Source of the DNA: Allorhodopirellula heiligendammensis
GTDB lineage: Bacteria; Planctomycetota; Planctomycetia; Pirellulales; Pirellulaceae
Length of the DNA: 64,000 nucleotides
Reading direction: 5' to 3'
Assembly: GCF_007860105.1 (NCBI RefSeq)
Contig: NZ_SJPU01000003.1
Location: 620,001 to 684,000 of the forward strand
The notes under the pieces are model-generated. The model did not search any database, was not told where the DNA came from, and saw only the letters and a program-made list of their open reading frames with translations. A program made the translations under genes and the position numbers. This document shows positions 9,514-19,250 of the stretch, piece after piece. Within the stretch, counting starts at the first letter, position 1; every line of letters starts with the position of its first letter.

Positions 9514-10533
9514 ATGATTTTTCTCCCGTTCGGACGACTGCGAGTCGGCTGCCTCATGATCACTGCGATGGTCATTAGCAGTGCTTTTCTTGCCCCTCCG
9601 CTCGCCTCAGCGGATGACAATTGGGCAAAGAAAATGTTCGCGGAGACTGAGCATGACTTCCGCACGGTGGGGCGTGGTACGACTGCCCAGCATTACTTTA
9701 AATTCCAGAATCTCTACGAAGAGACCGTCCATGTCGCTGCCGTCCGGAGCAGTTGCGGCTGTACGACGCCCACGGTCAGCAAGGACACCGTGGCCACCCA
9801 CGACACCGCCTCGGTCGTGGCGACGTTCAACACAAGCACCTTCATCGGCTCCAAAGCAGCGACCATTACCGTCGTGTTTGATCAGCCCTTCTATGCCGAA
9901 GTTCAGCTGCAGGTCAGGGGCGTGATTCGAACCGATATCACATTCGATCCTGCCGAAATGGACTTCGGCGAAGCGAAGTCGGGTGAATCGAAAACCCGCA
10001 GCATCAAAATCACACATCGTGGCACACCGGAATGGCGCATCCAAGATGTCCGCAGCCACTGCAGCGACCTGGCTGTCAAACTCAGTGCCCCGCAAATTCA
10101 GCCGGGAGTCGTTGAATACGACATGCAGGTGAGAATGAAAGAATCGATGGCTGAAGGTGACATTCACGAACAATTGACTTTGGTCACCAATGACTCGCAA
10201 TTCCCCACCATCGAAATGTCGGTCGCCGGCCGTGTTCGCCCCACCGTCAGCGTCTCCCCTGCTGCAGTGAGTCTAGGCACCACATCCTCCGGCGAAACGA
10301 TGAGTAAACGGCTCCTAGTGCGAGCGGATGAGCCGTTCGCGATCCAGGAAGTCCGTTGCGCCGACAAGCGGTTCTCGTTTGAAATCCCTGAAGGCAAAAA
10401 GAAGATTCAATTTGTGCAGATGAAATTCACCGCCGGTGACGCGCCCGCCCGCATCGCGCAGAAAATCGAAATCGTGACCGACCTGCCCGGTGAGAAAACC
10501 GCCGAGTGTGTCGCCACGGGAACCGTGCGATGA
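9514..10533 (+). CDS. Exported DUF1573 domain protein
   Basis: A 339-residue protein with an N-terminal signal peptide (hydrophobic LMITAMVISSAFLAPPLASA, cleavage near residue 30). The DUF1573 signature SSCGCTTP lies near residue 77, in the context of an HDFRTVGRGTTAQHYFKFQN strand. Two or three Ig-like beta domains follow, each beginning with a region like ITFDPAEMDFGEAKSGES or VSVSPAAVSLGTTSSGET. DUF1573 proteins are common in Planctomycetes and Bacteroidetes and are thought to be extracytoplasmic, but no biochemical role is established. It is transcribed alone, between a terminator and the RNase H gene. Confidence 0.85.
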   Translation: MIFLPFGRLRVGCLMITAMVISSAFLAPPLASADDNWAKKMFAETEHDFRTVGRGTTAQHYFKFQNLYEETVHVAAVRSSCGCTTPTVSKDTVATHDTASVVATFNTSTFIGSKAATITVVFDQPFYAEVQLQVRGVIRTDITFDPAEMDFGEAKSGESKTRSIKITHRGTPEWRIQDVRSHCSDLAVKLSAPQIQPGVVEYDMQVRMKESMAEGDIHEQLTLVTNDSQFPTIEMSVAGRVRPTVSVSPAAVSLGTTSSGETMSKRLLVRADEPFAIQEVRCADKRFSFEIPEGKKKIQFVQMKFTAGDAPARIAQKIEIVTDLPGEKTAECVATGTVR

Positions 10534-10615
10534 TCGGCTGATGCTGGGAATGTTGATTTTTTAATTGGCATACCGACGGGAAAGTTTTGAATTGGTTTCT
10601 ACACGAATCGGGCCG

Positions 10616-11272
10616 ATGTCAGCAAAGAAACCGAAATCATACGTCGTCTGGAATGGATTCCACCCGGGCATCTACACCACCTGGGAACGATGCCAGCAAG
10701 AAATCCTCGGTTTTTCCAACGCCAAGTACAAATCATTTTCAAGCCGCGCGGCGGCTGAGAAAGCGTACGCGGAAGGTCCTGATCCCTACTGGGGTCAGGG
10801 CGGCGGTGCGGGCAAGAAAACTCCTACGCCGAAAATAGATCGCGAGGATTTGGCCGCACTTGGTGTCGACATGACCGCCTGGGCCGTCGACGCAGCCTGC
10901 CAAGGCAATCCCGGTCCACTGGAGTACCAGGGTGTGGAGATTGAATCGGGGACCAACCTCTTTCATATGGGCCCGTACCCGGAGGGCACTGTCAACATCG
11001 GTGAGTTCCTCGCTATCGTCCATGCGCTAGCGCTGCTCGATCATGGCGAGCAGTTCGACACCGCCATCTATTCCGATTCGCAGATCGGTCGCAGCTGGGT
11101 GAAACAGGGCGTCTGTAAAACCAAGTTGCCTCGCACGCCCCAGAACCAGCGATTATTTAACCTCGTCCGCCGCGCCGAAAAGTGGCTCGCTGAGCACCAA
11201 GTGCGAAACCCCATCCTGAAATGGGAGACCAAAAAATGGGGTGAGATCCCCGCTGACTTTGGGCGAAAGTGA
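10616..11272 (+). CDS. Viroplasmin-domain ribonuclease H
   Basis: A 218-residue protein that joins an N-terminal caulimovirus viroplasmin/RNase H1 hybrid-binding fold (YVVWNGFHPGIYTTWERC then FSSRAAAEKAY) to a catalytic RNase H domain. The four acidic residues of RNase HI can be placed: Asp in AWAVDAACQGNPGP, Glu in NIGEFLAIVHAL, Asp in AIYSDSQIGRSW and Asp in the C-terminal EIPADFG. It should cut the RNA strand of RNA-DNA hybrids in the cytoplasm. ATG 10616 is preferred over a TTG at 10565 because the conserved fold begins just after it. Confidence 0.9.
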   Translation: MSAKKPKSYVVWNGFHPGIYTTWERCQQEILGFSNAKYKSFSSRAAAEKAYAEGPDPYWGQGGGAGKKTPTPKIDREDLAALGVDMTAWAVDAACQGNPGPLEYQGVEIESGTNLFHMGPYPEGTVNIGEFLAIVHALALLDHGEQFDTAIYSDSQIGRSWVKQGVCKTKLPRTPQNQRLFNLVRRAEKWLAEHQVRNPILKWETKKWGEIPADFGRK

Positions 11273-11310
11273 AACGTCATTGCACATGACCGTCGGCCAT
11301 GACCGGGTAG

Positions 11311-11748
11311 CTACCGGACATCCTGCAGTTCGACTTTGAAATGCAGCGTCGCGTTGGGTGGGATCGCCCCAGGCATGCCCATCTGTCCGTAGCCGAGTTC
11401 CGGTGGAATCTCCAGCTCAATCATTCCTCCCTCACTGACCAGTTGCAGACCCTCGGTCCAACCGGGCACGACACCATCTAAATTAAAACTGGTCGCTTCG
11501 CGTCGGTTGTACGAACTATCGAATTCGGTGCCGTCATCAAGCCAACCGGCGTAGTCCACCGTGACAAAACTCTGTGGCCCCGGTTTGTCGCCACTCCCGC
11601 GGCGCAGAATACGGTATTTCAAACCCGAGTCAGTGGTCGTGAACTCCTTGGGCGCATCGGGATCCTCCGGACCTGGAGCACTGCTCCGTAAGTTCTGGGA
11701 GCAACCGGCCGTGAGGGTGAGCAGTAGAAGAAGTACACGCATGGTCAT
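11311..11748 (-). CDS. FKBP-type peptidyl-prolyl isomerase lipoprotein
   Basis: A 145-residue protein with a lipoprotein signal ending in the lipobox LTAGC (Cys near residue 16), so it is probably anchored to a membrane outside the cytoplasm. The single FKBP domain includes VTVDYAGWLDDGTEFDSSY, the VVPGWTEGLQLVSEGG stretch and IPPELGYGQ ending in IPPNATLHFKVEL. These are the FKBP active-site and core motifs, so it should catalyse cis-trans isomerisation of proline bonds during folding of exported proteins. It is convergent with the RNase H gene, only 38 bp away. Confidence 0.92.
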   Translation of the reverse strand: MTMRVLLLLLTLTAGCSQNLRSSAPGPEDPDAPKEFTTTDSGLKYRILRRGSGDKPGPQSFVTVDYAGWLDDGTEFDSSYNRREATSFNLDGVVPGWTEGLQLVSEGGMIELEIPPELGYGQMGMPGAIPPNATLHFKVELQDVR

Positions 11749-11816
11749 TTTTCTAGAGTGGAATAGGGAATAGGGGGGCTTCGTCCTGTGATTGCTCTGG
11801 AGCTGGCGCTTCGAGA

Positions 11817-12683
11817 TTAGGAGCTAGCGCTACGATAGCTGCGGAGCGCCGTGCGGAACACCCAGCGACTGGCCAGGATGCTGAGGACGGTCGCAACAGC
11901 CGTCCATCCGACCAGCCACCACTCAGCATCACTCCGCGGTGAAATGGGGCGGGCGAGCAATCGGGCGGGCACGTTGACGACGACCAGCACGGGGATCACA
12001 AACGTGAAAAAACCATAGAGTGGCTGCCCCCAACCACGGTTGTAGATCTCCATGGGGTAGCGGCTGAAGTTCGTGATGTAAAACCAAAAATTGTAGAGCG
12101 TTTGATTGCGTCCCAACCAAATGCTGGTGGCCGACAGGCAGATCATGAGGCTGTACATGATCGCGACTCCGCAGCCACAGAACACGACATACAACGCCAC
12201 CGATATCGCCGTAGGGACATAGGGATCGACCTCGCGGTGGGCCAGATTCCAGAGGGCGACGGCGGCGATCACCAACCCCGCACCAAAGTTCGCTAGCGAA
12301 CTCCAGCTCACCCGCCGAAACGAAATCAGGAATTGGGTGTCGATTGGCTTGAGCAGGGCAAAGTCCAAACCGCCGGTGCGAATCAACTCACTGAATTCCT
12401 CAGCATTGGGCATGAAGAATGCCTGCACGAGCGAATTGATGAACCACGTTGTTGCTAGAAACAGGAAAAATTTCTCACGGTCCCAACCCGTGTCGGCGCC
12501 AATTGATTTGGTGTGCTCAAAAATAATCATGTAGAACCCGACGTTCATCAAGGTCCACCCGAGTGAACTTAAGCACTCGATCACAAAGTTGGTACGAAAC
12601 GTCATGTCTCGTACCAAACTATTCTGGGCGAACGTCAGGAATACGCGTCGATAACGATCCAGTTCAGCAAACATAGGACTCAC
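11817..12683 (-). CDS. ABC-2 family permease (COG3694-like)
   Basis: A 288-residue membrane protein with six hydrophobic segments and the N-terminal RYRRVFLTFAQNSLVRDMTFR region typical of the ABC-2 permease group often found as two adjacent permease genes. The first segments carry FVIECLSSLGWTLMNVGFYMIIF, and conserved GGLDFALLKPIDTQFLISFR lies in the first cytoplasmic loop. Its ATG overlaps the TGA of the neighbouring permease at 12680-13591 by 4 bp. The matching ATPase gene is not beside it. Transport direction is probably export; the substrate is unknown. Confidence 0.85.
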   Translation of the reverse strand: MSPMFAELDRYRRVFLTFAQNSLVRDMTFRTNFVIECLSSLGWTLMNVGFYMIIFEHTKSIGADTGWDREKFFLFLATTWFINSLVQAFFMPNAEEFSELIRTGGLDFALLKPIDTQFLISFRRVSWSSLANFGAGLVIAAVALWNLAHREVDPYVPTAISVALYVVFCGCGVAIMYSLMICLSATSIWLGRNQTLYNFWFYITNFSRYPMEIYNRGWGQPLYGFFTFVIPVLVVVNVPARLLARPISPRSDAEWWLVGWTAVATVLSILASRWVFRTALRSYRSASS

Positions 12684-13591
12684 CCTCCGTATCCGCTGTA
12701 ACGGGCGACGCCGCGCTTATACGCCATTCGACAAACGACCATAAAGAAAATCAACCAAGCCGCTTCGATGGCCATTTCCATGGGTAGGTCTTCCGGGGGG
12801 ATCTTCCCCAGGAACACCGCAGCAGGGAAATACGCGAGATATTTTAAAGGAAGAAAATTAACGAACGGTTCGATCGAGTCCGGTAGCAACGTCAAAGGAA
12901 ACATGTGCCCGGAAAGAAAGAAACTGAACAGCATGTAGAGAAACAGCAGCGAGGAAACTTCCAGGAACCAGAAACCGATCATCCCGATCGCCGCCTCGAG
13001 AAAGAATCCAATTAAAAATCCCATCAGGAGCGACGCCACAAACGCAATAAAAAGATGCGGCGGTGGAAAGCCGTCGACGAAATAATCGCGGCAGAGATAA
13101 AACACCAGGGCAAAGGGGGCAATGGCGACAGCGTAGTATGCAACTTTGTGAGCGATGCGATTGATCAGCAAAAATCCGATCAGATCGATCGGTTGGATCA
13201 TGTACCGTTTGATCTCGCCTTCGCGGATTTGCAACGCGATTCCCGATGCCAGGTTCGGCATGCTCGAGAAGGCCCGCGCGATCATCGTGATGAGGTAGTA
13301 CGCGACCATCTCGCGGAACCCGTAGCCACCGATGCGAACTGGCTCGCTGGCGTCTCCACTACTGTCCCCGGGCTTGACGACTCCGGAATGCTCGATCGAG
13401 TCGAAGATCGCCCACCACAGGAAGATCTGCGTGATGATGGGCAAGAAACGCATCAGCGTGCCGAGAGCAAAATCGCCGCGATAGGCCAGACGTTCTGAGA
13501 ACGCCGTCCTGAAAATCATGGTCCACGTCCGTACCCGTCCCATCCAACCGATCGGTGCGAGGTGCGAATGAGAGGCGGAAGCTGTCGACAT
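12680..13591 (-). CDS. ABC-2 family permease (COG4587-like)
   Basis: A 303-residue membrane protein of about six segments, with the family loop SGIALQIREGEIKRYMIQPIDLIGFLLINR after the second segment. It pairs with the permease at 11817-12683 (4-bp ATGA overlap) and the two probably form a heterodimeric channel. An ATP-binding subunit is expected, but neither neighbour encodes one. The ABC ATPase at 3269 already has its own permease. Small soluble segments only; no accessory domain is seen. Confidence 0.85.
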   Translation of the reverse strand: MSTASASHSHLAPIGWMGRVRTWTMIFRTAFSERLAYRGDFALGTLMRFLPIITQIFLWWAIFDSIEHSGVVKPGDSSGDASEPVRIGGYGFREMVAYYLITMIARAFSSMPNLASGIALQIREGEIKRYMIQPIDLIGFLLINRIAHKVAYYAVAIAPFALVFYLCRDYFVDGFPPPHLFIAFVASLLMGFLIGFFLEAAIGMIGFWFLEVSSLLFLYMLFSFFLSGHMFPLTLLPDSIEPFVNFLPLKYLAYFPAAVFLGKIPPEDLPMEMAIEAAWLIFFMVVCRMAYKRGVARYSGYGG

Positions 13592-13682
13592 GAAGAATTA
13601 AAAGGTTCGGAGTTCTGAGCGACGAGTGCGATCACAGCCATCAACCGCGCTTAGGCGAGCGTGGCAACAACTTTTCGAGTAC

Positions 13683-14723
13683 TTACAGAGTCACAGTCTG
13701 CCCTGACCGAGCACTTTCGTAAATCGCACAGATCACTTCCACACTCCGCCGGCCTTCGGGACCATTGATCAAGGGTTCACGGTCGTGCTCGATTGCCTCG
13801 AGGAAATCATTGAAGACCTCCGTGTGGCCATGGTGGCCAATGGCCGCAGGATCGGCGGCACCACCCCCCGTTTGCGTTTGGCCGGACATGGATTCCCGAA
13901 TCGCCGCGTCGTCGGCTGTCTCGTCGGCGAACTGCCACTGTTTGATGTCTTCTTCCTCGAGCACGGCACTGCCCTTGTTGCCGGCGATTTCGACTCGCTT
14001 GAGAGCTCCTGGGAACGCCGTGGTGGTCGCTTCGATCACGCCCAACGCACCGTTTTCAAACTGCACATTGGCCACAACGATATCCTCGACCTCGATGCGC
14101 TCGTGGGTCATCGTGCCCATCATGGCCGACACCCGCTGGACCGGACCCATTAGCCACAACAACAAGTCAACGCTATGAATGGCTTGGTTCATGAGCGCCC
14201 CGCCCCCATCGAGGGCCCACGTTCCACGCCAAGCGCCACTGTCGTAGTACTCCTGGCTGCGGAACCATTTGACGTAGGTATCGCCCATCGTGATTTTTCC
14301 AAATCTTCCCTCATCGACAGCAGCCTTCATTAACTGTGACGAGCGGTGGAAGCGACTCTGAAAGGTGACCGCTAGCTTCACGTTGGCCTGCGCGCACGCG
14401 TCAATGATCTGGTCGCATTTCTCGGGAGTGACTTCCAGCGGTTTTTCAACGATCACGTGTTTACCAGCTTGGGCGGCCGCCAGGGCTGGCTCGAGATGGG
14501 CTCCGCTAGGGGTACAGATCGCTACCGCACTGATTTCTGGATCTGCCAGCATGTCTTCGAGTGAGCCATAGACCTGGCAGTTATGGGCTGCGGCGAATTG
14601 TTGTGCGCGCTCGCTGCTACGGTTGTAGCAGCCGACGAGCCGCCCGTTGGCTGAGTCAGCGATTGCCTTAGCGTGAAAGTTTGAGATCATGCCCACGCCA
14701 ACAATGCCGATTCCGATACTCAT
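13683..14723 (-). CDS. Gfo/Idh/MocA family NAD(P)-dependent oxidoreductase
   Basis: A 346-residue cytosolic dehydrogenase. The Rossmann fold begins directly with IGIVGVGMISNFHAKAI, then AICTPSGAHLE and the family motif VEKPLEV near residue 97. The C-terminal alpha/beta domain contains WALDGGGALMNQAIHSVDLLLWLMG, with the His of the usual catalytic region. Such enzymes oxidise or reduce sugars, inositols and related compounds. The specific substrate cannot be read. ATG 14723 starts the Rossmann strand; an upstream TTG/ATG frame to 14795 is less likely. It is divergent from mfd, with 115 bp between the starts. Confidence 0.88.
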   Translation of the reverse strand: MSIGIGIVGVGMISNFHAKAIADSANGRLVGCYNRSSERAQQFAAAHNCQVYGSLEDMLADPEISAVAICTPSGAHLEPALAAAQAGKHVIVEKPLEVTPEKCDQIIDACAQANVKLAVTFQSRFHRSSQLMKAAVDEGRFGKITMGDTYVKWFRSQEYYDSGAWRGTWALDGGGALMNQAIHSVDLLLWLMGPVQRVSAMMGTMTHERIEVEDIVVANVQFENGALGVIEATTTAFPGALKRVEIAGNKGSAVLEEEDIKQWQFADETADDAAIRESMSGQTQTGGGAADPAAIGHHGHTEVFNDFLEAIEHDREPLINGPEGRRSVEVICAIYESARSGQTVTL

Positions 14724-14838
14724 GTTATCTCTATGTGGAGAAAGGTGGTAAAAAGCTGAACTAGCCGAATTTTGTCGATCAGGATACGTTTTCAACTAGC
14801 CCACCGCCACCGCCGCTTTTCACCCCAGGCTGCCTGAC

Positions 14839-17800
14839 GTGCCTCCCGCCGCCAAAACCTCGTCGAAATCCGGACCGAAAGCCAAAAAAGCGTCGCAAAA
14901 GGCGGCGAAAACTCAACTGCGGTCACTGCATGACGTGCCGGCGGTGTTGGATGCCGCTGCCGCGGTGGGGTCTGCGCTGCACCGCTCACATCGTGACGCT
15001 CCACTCGCTTTCTCAGGGGTGTGGGGCGGTATCCGCGGTTTGCTGGCCGCGACCCTCACGCGGCACACGCCGCACGTGTTGGTACTGCTACCCCAAGCGG
15101 TTGACGCAGACATCGTGGCTGGGGATGTGCGGGCATTCGGCATTGCCGACGTCGTCGCGCTGCCCCTGTCGGCTGGAGATGGCACGGGATCGTCGATCCG
15201 CGACGCTGACTACGCCGCCCGCCTGCAAGTTCTGCAGTCGCTACGCGCCCGCGACAACGATTCCCCTGAACCGCTCGTCGTGACCGCTTATATCGGCGCA
15301 GCGATTCAGCGGGTGCCGTCGGTGGAACGCCTCACCCGCGCCACGAGAAAACTGAGTGTGGGCGACGAAGTTGATCCTGCTGAAATCAGGCGTTGGCTCG
15401 CCGAAGCCGGGTTTGCGGCGACCACTGCCGTCCACCTCCCCGGCGAATTTGCCAGTCGCGGTGGGCTGCTGGACATTCACTCCCCCGATCAGACGACGCC
15501 GATCCGCATCGAATGGTTTGGCGACGAGATTGAGTCGATCCGCCGCTTTGATGCCGCCACACAGCGGAGCAACGAAACCCTCGATAGCGTTGAACTCGCC
15601 GCCATCGGAGCTGACGGTGTCTCGACCGGCGAAATCCTGGAGAACCTGTTCCCTACCGAGTTCGATGAAGATGCGGAACTCGACGAGGATGATCAAGCGA
15701 ACATCGCGGGTGATTTCTCGCAGAGCGATGACACCGTTGGCGCCGAAGCGACCGTGGTCGACTATCTGCCCAGTGACACGGTCGTGCTGGTCGTCGATCC
15801 CGCTGAGTGCCGCGTGACAAGCGAAGCACTGTTGGCGCGCGTCGCCCGCACTGATCGCTTCGTCAACATGGAAGAATTGCTGATGGAACTGGCTGGGCAC
15901 CGAGTGGTTACCGGCAGCCAGTTTGCGGAGAGTTCTGAGGACAACCACATCGACCTTCAAACGGCCGGAGCCGATAGTTTTGCCGCGTCGCTCGACGAGA
16001 CGAAATCCCGCGTGGATAGTGTCGCCGCGGGACATGAGGTTGTCGTCGTCGGCGACACCCCCGCCGACGGCCAGCGGTTGACCGAGCTGCTCGCCGATAC
16101 CGATGCGGCCAGGTCCGGTCGGCTGCACATGACCGTGGCCCCGCTCAGTGGTGGATTCCGCTTGAGCTCCGCAGAGGTTCTGGTGCTGACGGGAGCGGAG
16201 TTGTTTCACCGCAGCCCAGTCCGGCGAGTCAGTTCTCGAGTCCGCGGCAAACCGATCGACAGCTTCTTGCAACTGACTCCAGGCGATCTGGTGATTCATC
16301 TTTCCCACGGCATCGGTCTATACCGTGGGCTCAATTCGATTGAGAAGAATGGACAGCACCAAGAACATCTGACCATTGAGTTTGATGGCGGTACAAAAAT
16401 TCACGTGCCCGCCACCCGGATACAGTTGATCCAACGTTATGTTGGCGGCACCAAGCATCGCCCCCGATTAGCAAAAATCGGTGGGATCTCATGGAGTAAC
16501 CAGCGCCGGGCCGCGGAGTCGGCGGTTACCGACATGGCCGACGAGCTACTCGAACTGCAAGCCCAGCGGGCCACTCGGCGGGGGATCGCGTTTGATCCGG
16601 ACAACGAATGGCAGCGACAATTTGATGCTAGTTTTCCCTATCTGGAAACACCTGACCAACTCACTGCGATTGAGGCGATCAAAGCAGACATGGAGTCCCA
16701 TCAGCCTATGGATCGCTTGATCTGCGGTGATGTTGGTTTTGGCAAGACCGAAGTGGCGATGCGGGCCGCATTCAAAGCCGTCACGTCAGGCTATCAGGTG
16801 GCGGTGTTGGTGCCCACGACCGTACTGGCGGAGCAGCACTTTCATTCGTTTTGTGATCGGATGGCCGAGTTTCCTGTTGAAATCCGCAAGCTTTCCCGAT
16901 TTTGCACCGCAGCCGACCAGCGACAATCCATCAAAGATATCCGTAGTGGAAAAGTCGATATTGTCATCGGCACCCACCGCGTGGCGAGCAAAGATGTCCA
17001 GTTCCAGAACCTCGGACTCGTTGTTATCGATGAGGAACAGCGATTCGGAGTCGCCGTGAAGGAGCGTCTGAAAACTCGGCATACCAATGTCGATGTACTC
17101 ACACTCTCGGCAACGCCAATTCCCCGTACACTTCATATGGCTCTGGTCGGTGCCCGGGACATCAGCAATCTGGAGACCCCGCCGGCCGAACGGATGCCGG
17201 TCGAGACGAAGGTCACCCGCTGGGACCCGAAACAGATGCGGTCGGCGATCGTGCGAGAGCTTAACCGAGGCGGGCAAATGTACTTCGTTCACAACCGCAT
17301 CGGCGACATGCATGAACTCGCCGCCAAAATAAATGAAGTTGTCCCGGAGATTCGCATTGGGATCGGACACGGCCAAATGGGCGAAGGCGAGCTCGAACAG
17401 ATTATGGTCGATTTTATCGACCATAAGTTTGACATGCTCCTGGCCACCACGATCATCGAAAGCGGATTGGATATCCCCAACGCGAACACGATGTTTATCG
17501 ACGAAGGGAATCGCTATGGACTGAGCGACCTGCACCAGCTCCGTGGTCGCGTCGGACGCTATAAACACCAGGCCTATTGCTACCTGTTGGTTTCACCGAC
17601 CAAACACCTCACGCCCGAGGCCAGCAAACGGCTACGCGCTATCGAGGAGTATTCGCAAATGGGCGCGGGATTCGCGATCTCGATGCGAGATCTGGAGATC
17701 CGCGGCGCTGGGAACTTGCTCGGCAGCCAACAGAGCGGTCATATCGCCGCGGTGGGCTACGAGCTGTACTGTCAACTGCTCGAAGACGCCGTTCGGCAAG

Positions 17801-18258
17801 CTAAGAAATTGCCGCCCAAACTTTCCGCCGACGTCGATATCGACTTGCCCATCGAAGCCTACCTGCCGGACGACTACGTTCCGGACCTGCGTCACAAAAT
17901 CGACTTGTATCGCCGGATGACCCGCATCAACCATGCCGCCGAAATCACCCAGTTCCGGGAGGAGTTGATCGATCGGTTCGGACCGATCCCCGACGCGGCA
18001 TCTCGCATGACCCAGCTCTGCGAACTGAGACTCGATGCAGCCGCCTGGGGAATTCAATCGATCTCCCACAACGACCGTTTCATCGTGTTGCAGTATGCCA
18101 ACAAACGGCGGCTCGAAGAACTGGTTGCCAACGCATCGGTTCCTGTACGGATCGTCGATTCGAGTAAAGCCTACATCCCCACAAAAGGTTTTGACATGAG
18201 TCATCCCAGCGGCGAGGCGTGGCTACAGTTGGCCCGCGCGGCATTGTGGATTGGCTGA
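14839..18258 (+). CDS. mfd: Transcription-repair coupling factor
   Basis: A 1139-residue DNA translocase that removes stalled RNA polymerase and recruits UvrA. A UvrB-like N-terminal region carries the FASRGGLLDIHSP motif near residue 205. The RNA polymerase-interacting CarD-like domain spans about 475-540 (LTPGDLVIHLSHGIGLYRG). The helicase core has Walker A GDVGFGKTEVA near 630, DEEQRFG near 731, LSATPIPRTLHMAL near 755 and the RecG-like QLRGRVGRYKHQAYCYLL motif near 900. A C-terminal TRCF domain follows. The start is GTG at 14839, just before a Lys/Ser-rich tail. The length is normal for the family. Confidence 0.97.
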   Translation: MPPAAKTSSKSGPKAKKASQKAAKTQLRSLHDVPAVLDAAAAVGSALHRSHRDAPLAFSGVWGGIRGLLAATLTRHTPHVLVLLPQAVDADIVAGDVRAFGIADVVALPLSAGDGTGSSIRDADYAARLQVLQSLRARDNDSPEPLVVTAYIGAAIQRVPSVERLTRATRKLSVGDEVDPAEIRRWLAEAGFAATTAVHLPGEFASRGGLLDIHSPDQTTPIRIEWFGDEIESIRRFDAATQRSNETLDSVELAAIGADGVSTGEILENLFPTEFDEDAELDEDDQANIAGDFSQSDDTVGAEATVVDYLPSDTVVLVVDPAECRVTSEALLARVARTDRFVNMEELLMELAGHRVVTGSQFAESSEDNHIDLQTAGADSFAASLDETKSRVDSVAAGHEVVVVGDTPADGQRLTELLADTDAARSGRLHMTVAPLSGGFRLSSAEVLVLTGAELFHRSPVRRVSSRVRGKPIDSFLQLTPGDLVIHLSHGIGLYRGLNSIEKNGQHQEHLTIEFDGGTKIHVPATRIQLIQRYVGGTKHRPRLAKIGGISWSNQRRAAESAVTDMADELLELQAQRATRRGIAFDPDNEWQRQFDASFPYLETPDQLTAIEAIKADMESHQPMDRLICGDVGFGKTEVAMRAAFKAVTSGYQVAVLVPTTVLAEQHFHSFCDRMAEFPVEIRKLSRFCTAADQRQSIKDIRSGKVDIVIGTHRVASKDVQFQNLGLVVIDEEQRFGVAVKERLKTRHTNVDVLTLSATPIPRTLHMALVGARDISNLETPPAERMPVETKVTRWDPKQMRSAIVRELNRGGQMYFVHNRIGDMHELAAKINEVVPEIRIGIGHGQMGEGELEQIMVDFIDHKFDMLLATTIIESGLDIPNANTMFIDEGNRYGLSDLHQLRGRVGRYKHQAYCYLLVSPTKHLTPEASKRLRAIEEYSQMGAGFAISMRDLEIRGAGNLLGSQQSGHIAAVGYELYCQLLEDAVRQAKKLPPKLSADVDIDLPIEAYLPDDYVPDLRHKIDLYRRMTRINHAAEITQFREELIDRFGPIPDAASRMTQLCELRLDAAAWGIQSISHNDRFIVLQYANKRRLEELVANASVPVRIVDSSKAYIPTKGFDMSHPSGEAWLQLARAALWIG

Positions 18259-18383
18259 ACGTCGGCGGATGGGGACCTTCTGCACGCCCAATGATTGCGT
18301 CCCTCCAGACCTTGACCGCATCCCCACCGGATCCTAATTCAAGCCGATGGATAGTTGGGGACATTGCTCCCCAGGGAGATCGG

Positions 18384-18875
18384 TCACCATGGCAAACGGC
18401 ACACGCCCCACTGTCCGTAGTTCTCATCGACGGCGACTTCGATCATCGATAAAGCGTCTCCGAATTTCTCTTTCGTCGCGTTGCGAACCCGCTCTGCGAT
18501 GACGCGTGCGAGCTCTTCGGCCGTGGTGTTGACGACTGGCAAGACAATCGCATCATCATTCGGGAATACCCAACGCCGCTCTCGAAAGCGGACAGTCGTT
18601 TCTTGTTCGTCGTTCGTTACTAAGATCTCGCGGTGGTCCTGAGGCAGGAGCACGTGATGATCCAACGCTTGAGTCTCGTTCAGTACCGCGTCGCGTAATG
18701 CGATGAAGTCGACGACGTAGCGATTCTCGTCGAGAGGCCCTTCGACGCTCACGCGAACAGCATAGTTATGGCCATGAATGCGTTCGCAGATATCACCAGC
18801 AAACGTGATGAAGTGTGCCGCTGAAAAGACAAATTGTTCTTTGGTCAAATCAACACGGAAGCAGGGATCGGACAT
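18384..18875 (-). CDS. 6-pyruvoyl-tetrahydropterin synthase / QueD family
   Basis: A 163-residue T-fold enzyme. The zinc ligands are present: His in SAAHFITF and the HGHNY pair near residue 35-37. VVDFIALRD and the ALDHHVLL motif with catalytic His follow, and a Glu lies in the C-terminal IEVAVDENYGQWG stretch. The family includes PTPS (tetrahydrobiopterin) and QueD (queuosine precursor). The absence of queuosine neighbours here leaves the exact reaction open. ATG 18875 is chosen because the conserved strand starts 12 residues later. It converges on mfd. Confidence 0.88.
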   Translation of the reverse strand: MSDPCFRVDLTKEQFVFSAAHFITFAGDICERIHGHNYAVRVSVEGPLDENRYVVDFIALRDAVLNETQALDHHVLLPQDHREILVTNDEQETTVRFRERRWVFPNDDAIVLPVVNTTAEELARVIAERVRNATKEKFGDALSMIEVAVDENYGQWGVCRLPW

Positions 18876-19250
18876 AGACGGAGAACTGCAGATGAGGGGC
18901 TCGAGTCGCGAAACAAGGTCAGAATACTTCAACTTGTTTGCGAGTGCGAGACATGGGGAAAGCCGCAGCACGACGCACGAGGTTTCCGCAGACGTCGAAT
19001 CTCGCCGTTATCCCCAATCGCTACGGATCGCCGCACTCCCCGGCGTACCTCGCCAGATCGCCGCGCTGCGGTTGCGGAGAACTCAAATCTTTCGAAGTCT
19101 TACGCGAATAGAAGTTGGTGGGCGGCAGTCCGCCGCCGCGAACTGTGCACAACCCCGCGAGATCGTGGCAGTTGGCGGTGGCAAGACCATGACGTTATAC
19201 TGTCGAGCTGAATCCCCCTCCCACCCTGCGTAGTAAAGAAGTCCCGCCGT
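18876..19250. other. Intergenic region, 375 bp
   Basis: Divergent promoter region between the QueD/PTPS gene and the DUF3500 gene. Frames on both strands are short, Arg/Ser-rich and unlike planctomycete proteins. No repeat or RNA structure was recognised. Confidence 0.5.

Noticed and set aside
15241..16308. 355-residue minus-strand frame inside mfd
   Set aside because: Shadow of the high-GC mfd coding sequence; no recognisable domain and unusual composition.
16786..17568. 260-residue minus-strand frame inside mfd
   Set aside because: Antisense to the conserved helicase motifs of mfd.
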